Below are positions 32,655-39,341 of a DNA stretch of 39,341 bases, piece by piece. How positions within the stretch are numbered: the first letter of the stretch is position 1; each line of letters opens with the position of its first letter. The notes under the pieces were generated by a model that was not told the origin of the DNA, made no database searches, and saw only the letters and a program-made list of their open reading frames with translations. This DNA is from Pleomorphomonas sp. PLEO (lineage in GTDB: Bacteria > Pseudomonadota > Alphaproteobacteria > Rhizobiales > Pleomorphomonadaceae). A program made the position numbers and the translations under genes. Where the stretch lies: the NCBI RefSeq assembly GCF_041320595.1, contig NZ_CP166625.1, forward strand, positions 680,660 to 720,000. Reading direction: 5' to 3'.

Positions 32655-35432
32655 TCATTGCCCCAACCGTTCGAGGAGGGCGGGCACGTGCACTTGATCG
32701 GCCTTGTAGCTACCGGTCAGGACGTACATGACGATGTTGAGACCGGCCCGGAAGGCGAATTCGCGCTGGCGCGGCGAGCCGGGCACCAGTGGATGCAGGA
32801 AGGCGCCGCCCTCGTCGGCCGCCCAGGCGCCGGCAAGATCGTTGCCGGTGATCAGAAGCGGAGAAACGCCATCGGCGGCCCGTACTGGCCGCCCCTCTCC
32901 GGTGTCCTCGCTGCCCTCATTGTCGGGCGCCTCAACCCATAATGGCGATCCTTCGGTTCGGCCGACGAAGGCGCCGAGCAGATAGAAGGATTTGGTGAGC
33001 ACGTGGTCAGACGGCACCGGCTCGAGCGGCGGTACATCGATCGTCGCCAGCATGTCGCGCAGGCGTGCCGTGTTGGGCGAGGCGGCGGAGAAGTCGGCGT
33101 CGTCGCGGCTGTCGAACAGGACGGTGCCACCATCCTTCATGAACGCCTCGACGTGGGTCATGGCGGCGGCCGATGGCATCTGTGCTGCCGCGTCGATGGG
33201 CCAGTAGATCAACGGGAACACCGAAAGTTCGTCATGCTCCGGATCGACGGCCATCGGTTCGCCCGGCTCCAGCGACGAGTGATTGGCGATGAAGCGGGAA
33301 AGTGTCGACAGGCCGGCGCGGCTGGTTTCGTCTATGTCGGCGATGCCGGTTTCGACATAGGCGAGTCGTGTGGCGGACAGCGCTTCCAGAAGGCGCGCGT
33401 CGTCGGCGGCGCGGGCGACGGGCGGCATCAACAAGAGGGCGAGGCCAATGCCAATCACCATGGCGGCCGTGGCGGACCGGCGCCGTCTGAACCCGCCAGC
33501 CAGCGCTGTGACGGCAAGGCCATCGGCGATGAGCAGCAGGAAGGCGAGGCCAAAGCCGAAGGGCGACAGGTCGGTCGCCGCCTCGGTGACGAGACCGGTG
33601 CGATGGATGCTGCCCGGCAGATTGGAAAGGTCGGACGGCAGGTAGGCCATGTCCGGCCTCAGCGGATTGAGCGCGCGGAAACCATCATCGCTGCCATAAA
33701 GACCCGGGGGCGTGGAGCGTGAGGGCCTGATTGTCGCGATATCCGCCTCACGGATGCCAGTAACGCCAGCCGATGGTGCCATCGGGCGACCATAGCCGTC
33801 GAGAAGCGAGAGCGGGGGCAACATCGCGTTGCCGCCGACATCGCGCGCGTTCCCGGCGGCGGAGCCGAGAGCGACGGTTCGGCGCAGCATCTCAACGAAG
33901 GCTCCGGAGATGGGAAGGTTGGACCAGCGGGTGTCGGCTGTGACGTGAAACAGCACCAGCCAACCGGCGCCAGTGCGGGCAGCGGTGACCAGTGGCGTGC
34001 CGTCGGACAGGCTGGCCCATGTCCGGTCGGCAAGGTCGACGCCGGGTTCAGCCAACACCTGTCGGTTGACCGTCACATCACCGGGAACAGCAAGACCGGC
34101 GTAGGGGCTGTTTTCCGAGAAACTGCCAAGTGCTTGCGGCTTGCTCCATGAGAGCGAGCCTCCGAGGGCACGGTCGCCACGCCGGAGCGGGGTCGGCACT
34201 TGGGTCTCGTCCGAGGCGGCAAGTCGAGGCCCGGCAAATCGGACGAGCACGCCGCCTTTCTCCATGAAGGCACGGGCGAGCGCCGCTTCGCCGGCGCTGA
34301 AGCGGCCGGCATCGGCAACAAGAATAGCTGCCGGCCGCGCTTCGATCGCCGCCTTGAATGCGTCCGAGAGCGCACCCTGGCCGGTGACCGTCACCTCGGC
34401 AAAGGGAGCGAGCGCTTTTTCCAGGAAATATTCGGGCGCAATCAGCGGCCGCGCCGCGTCACTGCTGGTCGCTGTGACGATGGCGACCGACCGACGGCGC
34501 CAGCGGTCATCGAGCAGGTGAACGCCGAGTGCCGAGTTACCGTTCGTCACTTCGGCGCGGGCGATGTCATTGCGGATCTCGAGCGGCAGCTCGAAACGAA
34601 CGTCGGCTTGGGCGTCGCCGGCCGCCAAGGTGAAGGGACGTTCGTCGAGGAGCCTTCCCTTGCGGTCGAGGAGGCGGAGACTGCCCTCTGCCTGTGTGCC
34701 GGCCACCGGTCGTCGCAGATGGATGGTAACGGCGGCGCCGTCCTGCTCGACACCATCAATCGCCACGGGCGCCGGTCGGCCCGAGACGGCGAGCGTCACA
34801 GGCGCCGTCGGGGAAAGCCGAGCGAGGCCGGAGAGGAAATCATGGGCCGTGCCGTTGTCGCCGGGCTCCGGCAGGGCGATGATCTCGCCCGGTGGTGTCT
34901 CCGCAGCCAGGCGCGCCAGGGCGGGCAGAAGCGGAACCCGATCGGGTAGGGTAGCGCGTGGGCTGAGGGCATTGAGACGCCGGACCGCCTCGGCGGCCGT
35001 CGTTTGCGCGCCAATGCCGTCCGGCCCGTCGGCGGTGGCGACCAGCAGCACCGGCCGTCCAGTGTCGCCGGCCTCCGTCAGAATGGCGGCGGCGGTGGCG
35101 CGGCGCTCCGGCCAGTCGGGGGCGGCGCTGGCGCCGTTATCGACGACGAGCCACAGCGGTCCTTCCCCCTGGACGATCCGCTCGGACGGCTGAAGAATCG
35201 GCCCGGCCACCGCCAGAACGATCAGGCCGGCGATCAGAAGCCGCAAGGCGATCAGCCACCAAGGTGTGCGGATCGGCGTCTCTTCGTCCCGCTTGGGGCG
35301 GACGATCAGGGCGAGCGGCGGAAAAAGGCGCGTCACCGGACGTGGCGGCGTTGCTTTCAGGAGCCACCAGATAGCCGGCAGTGCCAAAAGGCCGATGAGA
35401 GCCAGCGGCGCGACGAAGGAAAGACCGCTCAT
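32655..35432 (-). CDS. BatA N-terminal / DUF4159 membrane protein
   Basis: 925-residue inner-membrane protein. ATG 35432 overlaps the upstream DUF58 stop by four bases (ATGA) and gives the usual BatA opening FVAPLALIGLLALPAIWWLL; earlier in-frame starts inside the DUF58 gene are rejected. Two helices (about 6-26 and 57-80) form the BatA/aerotolerance N-terminal region. A vWA-like segment follows whose metal motif is altered (DNGAS, residues 98-102, instead of DxSxS). An internal helix pair (about 630-675), the second resembling a signal sequence ending PPVARA, leads into a C-terminal DUF4159 domain (about 680-900; FPLIYWPIDAAAQMPS, KDGGTVLFDSRDD). The family is often encoded with MoxR and DUF58. 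Function is unknown beyond this association. Confidence 0.87.
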   Translation of the reverse strand: MSGLSFVAPLALIGLLALPAIWWLLKATPPRPVTRLFPPLALIVRPKRDEETPIRTPWWLIALRLLIAGLIVLAVAGPILQPSERIVQGEGPLWLVVDNGASAAPDWPERRATAAAILTEAGDTGRPVLLVATADGPDGIGAQTTAAEAVRRLNALSPRATLPDRVPLLPALARLAAETPPGEIIALPEPGDNGTAHDFLSGLARLSPTAPVTLAVSGRPAPVAIDGVEQDGAAVTIHLRRPVAGTQAEGSLRLLDRKGRLLDERPFTLAAGDAQADVRFELPLEIRNDIARAEVTNGNSALGVHLLDDRWRRRSVAIVTATSSDAARPLIAPEYFLEKALAPFAEVTVTGQGALSDAFKAAIEARPAAILVADAGRFSAGEAALARAFMEKGGVLVRFAGPRLAASDETQVPTPLRRGDRALGGSLSWSKPQALGSFSENSPYAGLAVPGDVTVNRQVLAEPGVDLADRTWASLSDGTPLVTAARTGAGWLVLFHVTADTRWSNLPISGAFVEMLRRTVALGSAAGNARDVGGNAMLPPLSLLDGYGRPMAPSAGVTGIREADIATIRPSRSTPPGLYGSDDGFRALNPLRPDMAYLPSDLSNLPGSIHRTGLVTEAATDLSPFGFGLAFLLLIADGLAVTALAGGFRRRRSATAAMVIGIGLALLLMPPVARAADDARLLEALSATRLAYVETGIADIDETSRAGLSTLSRFIANHSSLEPGEPMAVDPEHDELSVFPLIYWPIDAAAQMPSAAAMTHVEAFMKDGGTVLFDSRDDADFSAASPNTARLRDMLATIDVPPLEPVPSDHVLTKSFYLLGAFVGRTEGSPLWVEAPDNEGSEDTGEGRPVRAADGVSPLLITGNDLAGAWAADEGGAFLHPLVPGSPRQREFAFRAGLNIVMYVLTGSYKADQVHVPALLERLGQ

Positions 35433-36316
35433 GCTTCCCCCCCTTCCGGCGCCGAGAGCTGGCCGCAGAGGGCAATCAGCGTTTCGGTCGCCGGCCGGTC
35501 GGTACGGGCGAGCGTATGGCTCCAACCTGCTCGACAGGAGGAAACGAGATGCTCTCGGTGGCCGCTCCGGCTGGCGAGATAGGTCTCGCGCCAGGCCTCG
35601 GCCCGACCGGCCGTGAGGCGGGCACCGTTTTCGGGATCGATGAAATCGACGCGGCCCGCGAAGGGGAAGGTCTCCTCGACCGGGTCGGCAATCTCCAGGA
35701 GGTGGACGCGGCTTTCGAGCGTGGCGAGCTCGGCAAAGAGCGAATCGCGGTCCACCTGTGGTCCGAGGAAATCGGAGATGAACACCGCGTCGTCGCGGCG
35801 ACGCATGGCCATCGGCGCCTGGCTCGCATCAACGGCGCCGAGCCGGGCGAGCTTCATGGCGATGACTTCGGCGCCGTCGCGCCGGGCGGTCGGCTCGGCA
35901 TCACCAACGAGACCGACCCGTTCGCCAGCGCGCGACAGCAGTTCGGCCAAGGCCAGGGCGAAGGTGAGGGCCAGATTCTGCTTGCTCGTCAGGGCGAGTT
36001 CGGAGCGGAAATCCATCGATGCCGAGAGATCGACCCATAGCCATACGGTATGCGCGTTCTCGCGCTCCCGCTCGCGTACATACAGTGTCTCGTCGCGCGC
36101 CGACCGCCGCCAGTCGATGCCGCGCATCGATTCGCCGGAGAGAAAAGGACGAAACTGCCAGAAATCCTCGCCGGGACCGGCCCGGCGGCGGCCATGCCAG
36201 CCAGCGGCCACCGTGCCGGCGACCCGCCGCGCCTCGACGAGAAGGTCGGGCAAGGCGGCGGCCAAGCCACGCGCGGCGGCGACGCCTTCCGGCGTCAGGG
36301 CGTCGTGCCCGGTCAT
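35429..36316 (-). CDS. DUF58 domain vWA-like protein
   Basis: 295-residue protein of the DUF58 family. The conserved DUF58 motif GESMRGIDWRRSARDETLYVR-type segment is at about residues 61-81 (RGIDWRRSAR 65-74), followed by WLWVDLSASMDF with an intact DxSxS metal-site start (Asp96, Ser98, Ser100). FISDFLGPQVDRDSL and LLEIADPVEETFPF complete the vWA-like fold. No membrane segment is present. It starts three bases after the moxR stop and overlaps the BatA/DUF4159 gene by four bases. DUF58 proteins are the usual soluble partner of MoxR ATPases, which are thought to remodel or insert cofactors into client proteins. Confidence 0.92.
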   Translation of the reverse strand: MTGHDALTPEGVAAARGLAAALPDLLVEARRVAGTVAAGWHGRRRAGPGEDFWQFRPFLSGESMRGIDWRRSARDETLYVRERERENAHTVWLWVDLSASMDFRSELALTSKQNLALTFALALAELLSRAGERVGLVGDAEPTARRDGAEVIAMKLARLGAVDASQAPMAMRRRDDAVFISDFLGPQVDRDSLFAELATLESRVHLLEIADPVEETFPFAGRVDFIDPENGARLTAGRAEAWRETYLASRSGHREHLVSSCRAGWSHTLARTDRPATETLIALCGQLSAPEGGEA

Positions 36317-36319
36317 GGC

Positions 36320-37318
36320 TCAGATGACCTTTTGCAGGATGAGACCGATCACCTCGGCAACGGCGCGGCGACGGGCACGCGCTTCGAAGGTCAGCGCCAT
36401 GCGGTGTTTCAGCACGGGCACCGCAAGGGTGGCCACATCATCCAGCGACGGTGCGTAGCGGCCGGTCAATAGCGCGCGGGCGCGCACGGCCAGCATCAGC
36501 GACTGGGCGGCACGCGGACCCGGCCCCCAGGCGATATCGCGGGCGGCATCCGGAGCGAGATCGGCGCCAGGACGGGCGCCGCGCACGAGATCGAGGATTG
36601 CCTCGACGATACGATCGCCGACCGGCATCCGGCGGACCAGCGTCTGCAAGTTCTGAAGCTCGCCGTCGGCAAGCAGTCGCTCCGCCGTCGCCTCGTCACG
36701 CCCGGTGGTCTCGATCAGGATACGGCGCTCGGTGTCGCGGTCGGGATAGTCGAGGTCGATCTCGAGCAGAAAACGGTCGAGCTGGGCTTCAGGCAACGGG
36801 TAGGTGCCCTCTTGCTCAAGCGGGTTCTGCGTCGCGAGAACGTGGAAGGGGGCCGGAAGATCGTAGCGGACGCCGGCGACCGTGACATGGTGTTCCTGCA
36901 TGGCCTGCAGGAGTGCCGACTGGGTGCGTGGAGAGGCGCGGTTGATCTCGTCGGCCATGACCAGCTGAGCGAACACCGGGCCGCGGATGAACCGGAAGGA
37001 ACGACTGCCGTCGGCCGCCTGATCGAGCACCTCCGAGCCGAGAATATCGGAGGGCATCAGATCGGGCGTAAACTGAATGCGCCGCTCGCTGAGGCCGAGC
37101 ACGATGGCGAGTGTCTCGACCAGTTTGGTCTTGGCAAGGCCCGGCACGCCGACAATCAAGCCGTGACCGCCGGAGAGCAGGGTCACCAGTGCCGCTTCGA
37201 CGGCCGCCTCCTGCCCAAAGATGACGCGGGCGATGGCGGCGCGCACGGCCGAGAGCCGCGCGAAGGCGGCGTCCGCTTCGGCGACGGCGTCTGTAGCCAT
37301 CTTCATGTCTGCGTCCAT
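36320..37318 (-). CDS. MoxR family AAA+ ATPase
   Basis: 332-residue cytoplasmic AAA+ ATPase, first gene of a four-gene operon. Walker A is GVPGLAKT (residues 57-64) and Walker B LVMADEIN (119-126). FTPDLMPSDILG and the sensor 1 segment VLATQNPLEQEGTYPLPEAQLDRF are diagnostic of MoxR (AAA_3). The C-terminal lid contains SLDDVATLAVPVLKHRM. MoxR ATPases act with vWA-domain partners in assembling or activating protein complexes and in stress and envelope phenotypes. The ATG at 37318 has an AGAGGAG ribosome-binding site; a second in-frame ATG four codons later is possible. It is divergent from the NUDIX gene. Confidence 0.95.
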   Translation of the reverse strand: MDADMKMATDAVAEADAAFARLSAVRAAIARVIFGQEAAVEAALVTLLSGGHGLIVGVPGLAKTKLVETLAIVLGLSERRIQFTPDLMPSDILGSEVLDQAADGSRSFRFIRGPVFAQLVMADEINRASPRTQSALLQAMQEHHVTVAGVRYDLPAPFHVLATQNPLEQEGTYPLPEAQLDRFLLEIDLDYPDRDTERRILIETTGRDEATAERLLADGELQNLQTLVRRMPVGDRIVEAILDLVRGARPGADLAPDAARDIAWGPGPRAAQSLMLAVRARALLTGRYAPSLDDVATLAVPVLKHRMALTFEARARRRAVAEVIGLILQKVI

Positions 37319-37494
37319 CGCGGATTGCTCCTCTTTTCTTCCTCAATCGCCAGCGGGCCTCCGGCCCTTGGCTTTCGCTTCGCGTGGCGCCGCTTGGCGC
37401 CTGAACCCGCTTTCGCGGCTTCTTGTTTCCGCTTCAACCGCCGGTGCGCTTGCGCCCATCGGGCAAGTTTGACATCTCCCGTCGCGCGGCGCAT
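37303..37494 (-). CDS. Possible small basic protein upstream of moxR (63 aa)
   Basis: A 63-codon minus-strand frame starting ATG 37494 (MRRATGDVKLARW...) overlaps the first 16 bases of moxR in another frame. It is strongly basic, with RRLKRKQEAAK and AKRRHAKRKPR, and has a plausible AAAGG ribosome-binding site. It would fill almost the whole moxR-NUDIX gap, leaving little room for promoters. No family recognised; chance ORF remains likely. Confidence 0.25.
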   Translation of the reverse strand: MRRATGDVKLARWAQAHRRLKRKQEAAKAGSGAKRRHAKRKPRAGGPLAIEEEKRSNPRWTQT

Positions 37495-37510
37495 CACCTT
37501 TCGGCGATGG

Positions 37511-38212
37511 ATGCTGGATCTGGTTTCAACCCATGAGGCAAGCAAAATCAAGGCAGGCGCGGTTGGTCGGGAGGCGGGCGTGATCGCTGAGGAAGTGGGA
37601 CCGACCGAAATCATCGCCAGAGCCGGCCGGATGCGGCCACTGTCGACCGCCGGCGCCTTGCGCGATTCCGGAGAGGGGCGAGTGGCAGCCAGCCTCGCGG
37701 CATCCACCGAACCACTGCGTGACGCGGCCGTGCTGATCGGCCTTGTTGGGCGGCAGGATGCCAGCGGCCTCGATCTTATCATGATCCGACGCACCGAGGG
37801 CCTTCGCGTCCATTCCGGCGAGGTGGCGCTTCCCGGCGGCAAGATCGAACCGGAGGATGCTTCGCCGGTCGAGGCGGCCTTGCGCGAGGCGGAAGAGGAG
37901 GTCGGTCTGCATCCCTCGGCGGTTCAACCGGTGGGCCTGCTCGCGCCCTATCCGACGCCGTCCGGCTTTCGGGTCTTCCCGGTGATCGGTCTTGTCGACG
38001 GCGCGCCGGCTCTGGTTGCCAACCCCGGTGAGGTGGCCGAGGTGTTCTCGGTGCCGCTCGATTTCGTGCTCGATCCCGGCAATCATCGCGAGGAATTCTC
38101 CGAGCACGCGAGCGGCCGCCGCCACTATTTCTCACTGCAATATGGCCGGCACCGCATCTGGGGCGTCACTGGCAATATTCTGCGCCGCTTTTATGAGGAA
38201 GTGTTTCGATGA
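37511..38212 (+). CDS. NUDIX hydrolase, CoA pyrophosphatase-type (NudL family)
   Basis: 233-residue NUDIX enzyme. The Nudix box lies at about residues 109-133 (GGKIEPEDASPVEAALREAEEE), with REAEEE supplying the metal-binding glutamates. The pattern GEVALPGGK...DASPVEAALREAEEEVGL is the NudL (UPF0035) variant, whose characterised members cleave the pyrophosphate of coenzyme A. The further motif PVGLLAPYPTPSGFRVFPVIG agrees. The start is uncertain: ATG 37511 is used, but the ribosome-binding site is weak and later GTG codons are possible. The stop overlaps the cca start by four bases (ATGA). In relatives, as I recall, a DUF1285 gene often lies just upstream; it is absent here. Confidence 0.88.
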   Translation: MLDLVSTHEASKIKAGAVGREAGVIAEEVGPTEIIARAGRMRPLSTAGALRDSGEGRVAASLAASTEPLRDAAVLIGLVGRQDASGLDLIMIRRTEGLRVHSGEVALPGGKIEPEDASPVEAALREAEEEVGLHPSAVQPVGLLAPYPTPSGFRVFPVIGLVDGAPALVANPGEVAEVFSVPLDFVLDPGNHREEFSEHASGRRHYFSLQYGRHRIWGVTGNILRRFYEEVFR

Positions 38213-39341
38213 TCCTGCCCGCCTCGATCACAGGCGCGCCTTTTCTCGCCGATCCGGCTTTCCAGCGGGTGATCATGGCGATCGAGCAGGACGGCGATCG
38301 GGCGCGTGTGGTCGGCGGCGCGGTGCGCAACACGCTGATCGGTGTCCCCGTCGATGACGTCGATATCGCGACGACGGCGCCACCCGAAGTGGTTGCCGCC
38401 CGAGTGGCGGCCGCCGGCCTCAAAGCGGTGCCGACCGGGATCGCCCATGGCACGGTGACGGTCGTTTCCTCCGGACGGCCGTTTGAAGTGACGACGCTCC
38501 GGGCCGACGTCGAGACCGACGGCCGGCATGCCGTTGTTGCTTTCACCCGCGACTGGGTCGGGGATGCCCGGCGGCGCGACTTCACCATGAACGCCGTCTA
38601 CGCCGATGCCGATGGCGCATTATTCGATCCGGTCGACGGCATTGCCGACGCGCTTGCCGGCCATGTCCGCTTCATCGGCGACCCCGCCGAACGAATCAAA
38701 GAGGACTATCTCCGCATCCTGCGCTTTTTTCGCTTCCAGGCCCGCTATGGCCGCGACACGCTCGATCCGGCGGGGCTTGCGGCGGCGGTTGCTCTACAAG
38801 AGGGAATCGACCGGCTGTCGCGCGAACGGATCGGCGCGGAGATGCGCAAGCTGGTGACGGCGGATGGGGTGGTGCCCGCACTCGCGTTGATGGACGAGAC
38901 GGGGATCCTGGCTCGTATTCTTCCGGGCGGCGGTGCCGTGGCGCGTTTGTCTGTCCTGATCGATCTGTCGATTCGACATGGTCTGCCAATCGATCTTGAA
39001 ACACGACTTGCCGCGCTTGCCGTTGATCGGCAGGCGCTTGCCGAGGCGTTGCGCCTGTCACGCCGGGAGGACAAGCGGATCGGGGCGATCGTCCTGTGGG
39101 CCGACACGCTCGCCACCCGGATGGACGAGGCGGCCGTCCGCCTTGCCGTGTTTCGGGCCGGCAACGAAGTGGCGTCCGCCGCCTTGCTCCTTGCGGTGGC
39201 GCGGGCAGGGCATGATCTCGACATTGATCTTCTTTTACTTGCGCGCGACCTTCAGCTCCCCAAATCGCCGGTAACCGCGGCCGGTTTGATCGCCGAAGGC
39301 TATGTCCCGGGACCGGCGCTCGGTGCCGAATTACGGCGCCG
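38209..39341 (+). CDS. cca: CCA tRNA nucleotidyltransferase, partial (3' end outside window)
   Basis: The frame is open from ATG 38209 to the window edge (377 codons), so the gene is truncated only by the window. It is a class II nucleotidyltransferase: GGAVR (residues 36-40), the metal-binding DVDI (Asp50, Asp52), RRDFTMN (122-128), and RILRFFRFQARY (169-180), the region that contacts the incoming nucleotide and head domain. This combination identifies the tRNA CCA-adding (or poly(A) polymerase-like) family; in alphaproteobacteria the CCA enzyme is the usual assignment. It overlaps the NUDIX stop by four bases, so the two are co-translated. It adds or repairs the 3' CCA of tRNAs in the cytoplasm. 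Confidence 0.93.
   Translation, partial: MILPASITGAPFLADPAFQRVIMAIEQDGDRARVVGGAVRNTLIGVPVDDVDIATTAPPEVVAARVAAAGLKAVPTGIAHGTVTVVSSGRPFEVTTLRADVETDGRHAVVAFTRDWVGDARRRDFTMNAVYADADGALFDPVDGIADALAGHVRFIGDPAERIKEDYLRILRFFRFQARYGRDTLDPAGLAAAVALQEGIDRLSRERIGAEMRKLVTADGVVPALALMDETGILARILPGGGAVARLSVLIDLSIRHGLPIDLETRLAALAVDRQALAEALRLSRREDKRIGAIVLWADTLATRMDEAAVRLAVFRAGNEVASAALLLAVARAGHDLDIDLLLLARDLQLPKSPVTAAGLIAEGYVPGPALGAELRR

Noticed and set aside
1-39341. CRISPR arrays, insertion sequences, integrases, tRNA or rRNA genes
   Set aside because: No spaced repeats, transposase/integrase motifs, tRNA cloverleaf or rRNA sequence was recognised on reading; absence was not tested by a search tool.

Overview
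This is a high-GC window from an alphaproteobacterium, most likely of the order Hyphomicrobiales (Rhizobiales). That placement is inferred from gene content (UrtABCDE, Rrf2 regulators, the MoxR/DUF58/DUF4159 cluster, NudL-type NUDIX next to cca) and from base composition; no rRNA or tRNA gene is present to confirm it. Genes are tightly packed, and many neighbours overlap by 1 or 4 bases, so most of the window reads as operons.

Layout. (1) 1-1600, minus strand: ugd (UDP-glucose 6-dehydrogenase) followed by a sugar-nucleotide epimerase cut by the window edge, a UDP-sugar pair for surface polysaccharide. (2) 1801-8734, plus: a TetR regulator and a complete tripartite RND efflux system (outer-membrane lipoprotein, lipoprotein adaptor, AcrB-type pump) closed by an intrinsic terminator. 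By eye this block uses more A/T-ending codons than its neighbours. (3) 8978-11440: an aldo/keto reductase facing an O-antigen ligase/polymerase-like membrane protein, with a bidirectional terminator between them. (4) 11611-21915: the most unusual part. A 1119-residue protein joins an NCS1-type permease, an eight-cysteine cluster, a histidine kinase and a receiver. It is translationally coupled to a LuxR-type response regulator and divergent from a full urea ABC transporter (urtABCDE). The layout suggests a urea-sensing (or related amide/nucleobase-sensing) two-component system beside its transporter. No urease gene is visible. (5) 22033-29808: two tail-to-tail Rrf2 (Fe-S) regulators, then cytochrome bd oxidase cydA-cydB-cydX and its assembly ABC exporter cydD-cydC, with a strong terminator and two further hairpins between cydX and cydD. 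(6) 29974-30558: a GNAT acetyltransferase preceded by possible small ORFs. (7) 30566-37318, minus: a four-gene operon of MoxR ATPase, DUF58 vWA protein, BatA/DUF4159 membrane protein and vWA/GATase-like membrane protein. (8) 37511-39341, plus: a NUDIX CoA-pyrophosphatase-type hydrolase overlapping a CCA-adding enzyme gene that runs off the end.

The strongest candidate for something little described is the permease-kinase/urt locus (12474-17700), including a potentially structured leader between urtA and urtB. Secondary points are the small ORF cydX, the tandem hairpins before cydD, the Rrf2 pair, and a degenerate metal-binding motif in one member of the MoxR/vWA operon. All functions are assigned by reading motifs; no database search was possible.
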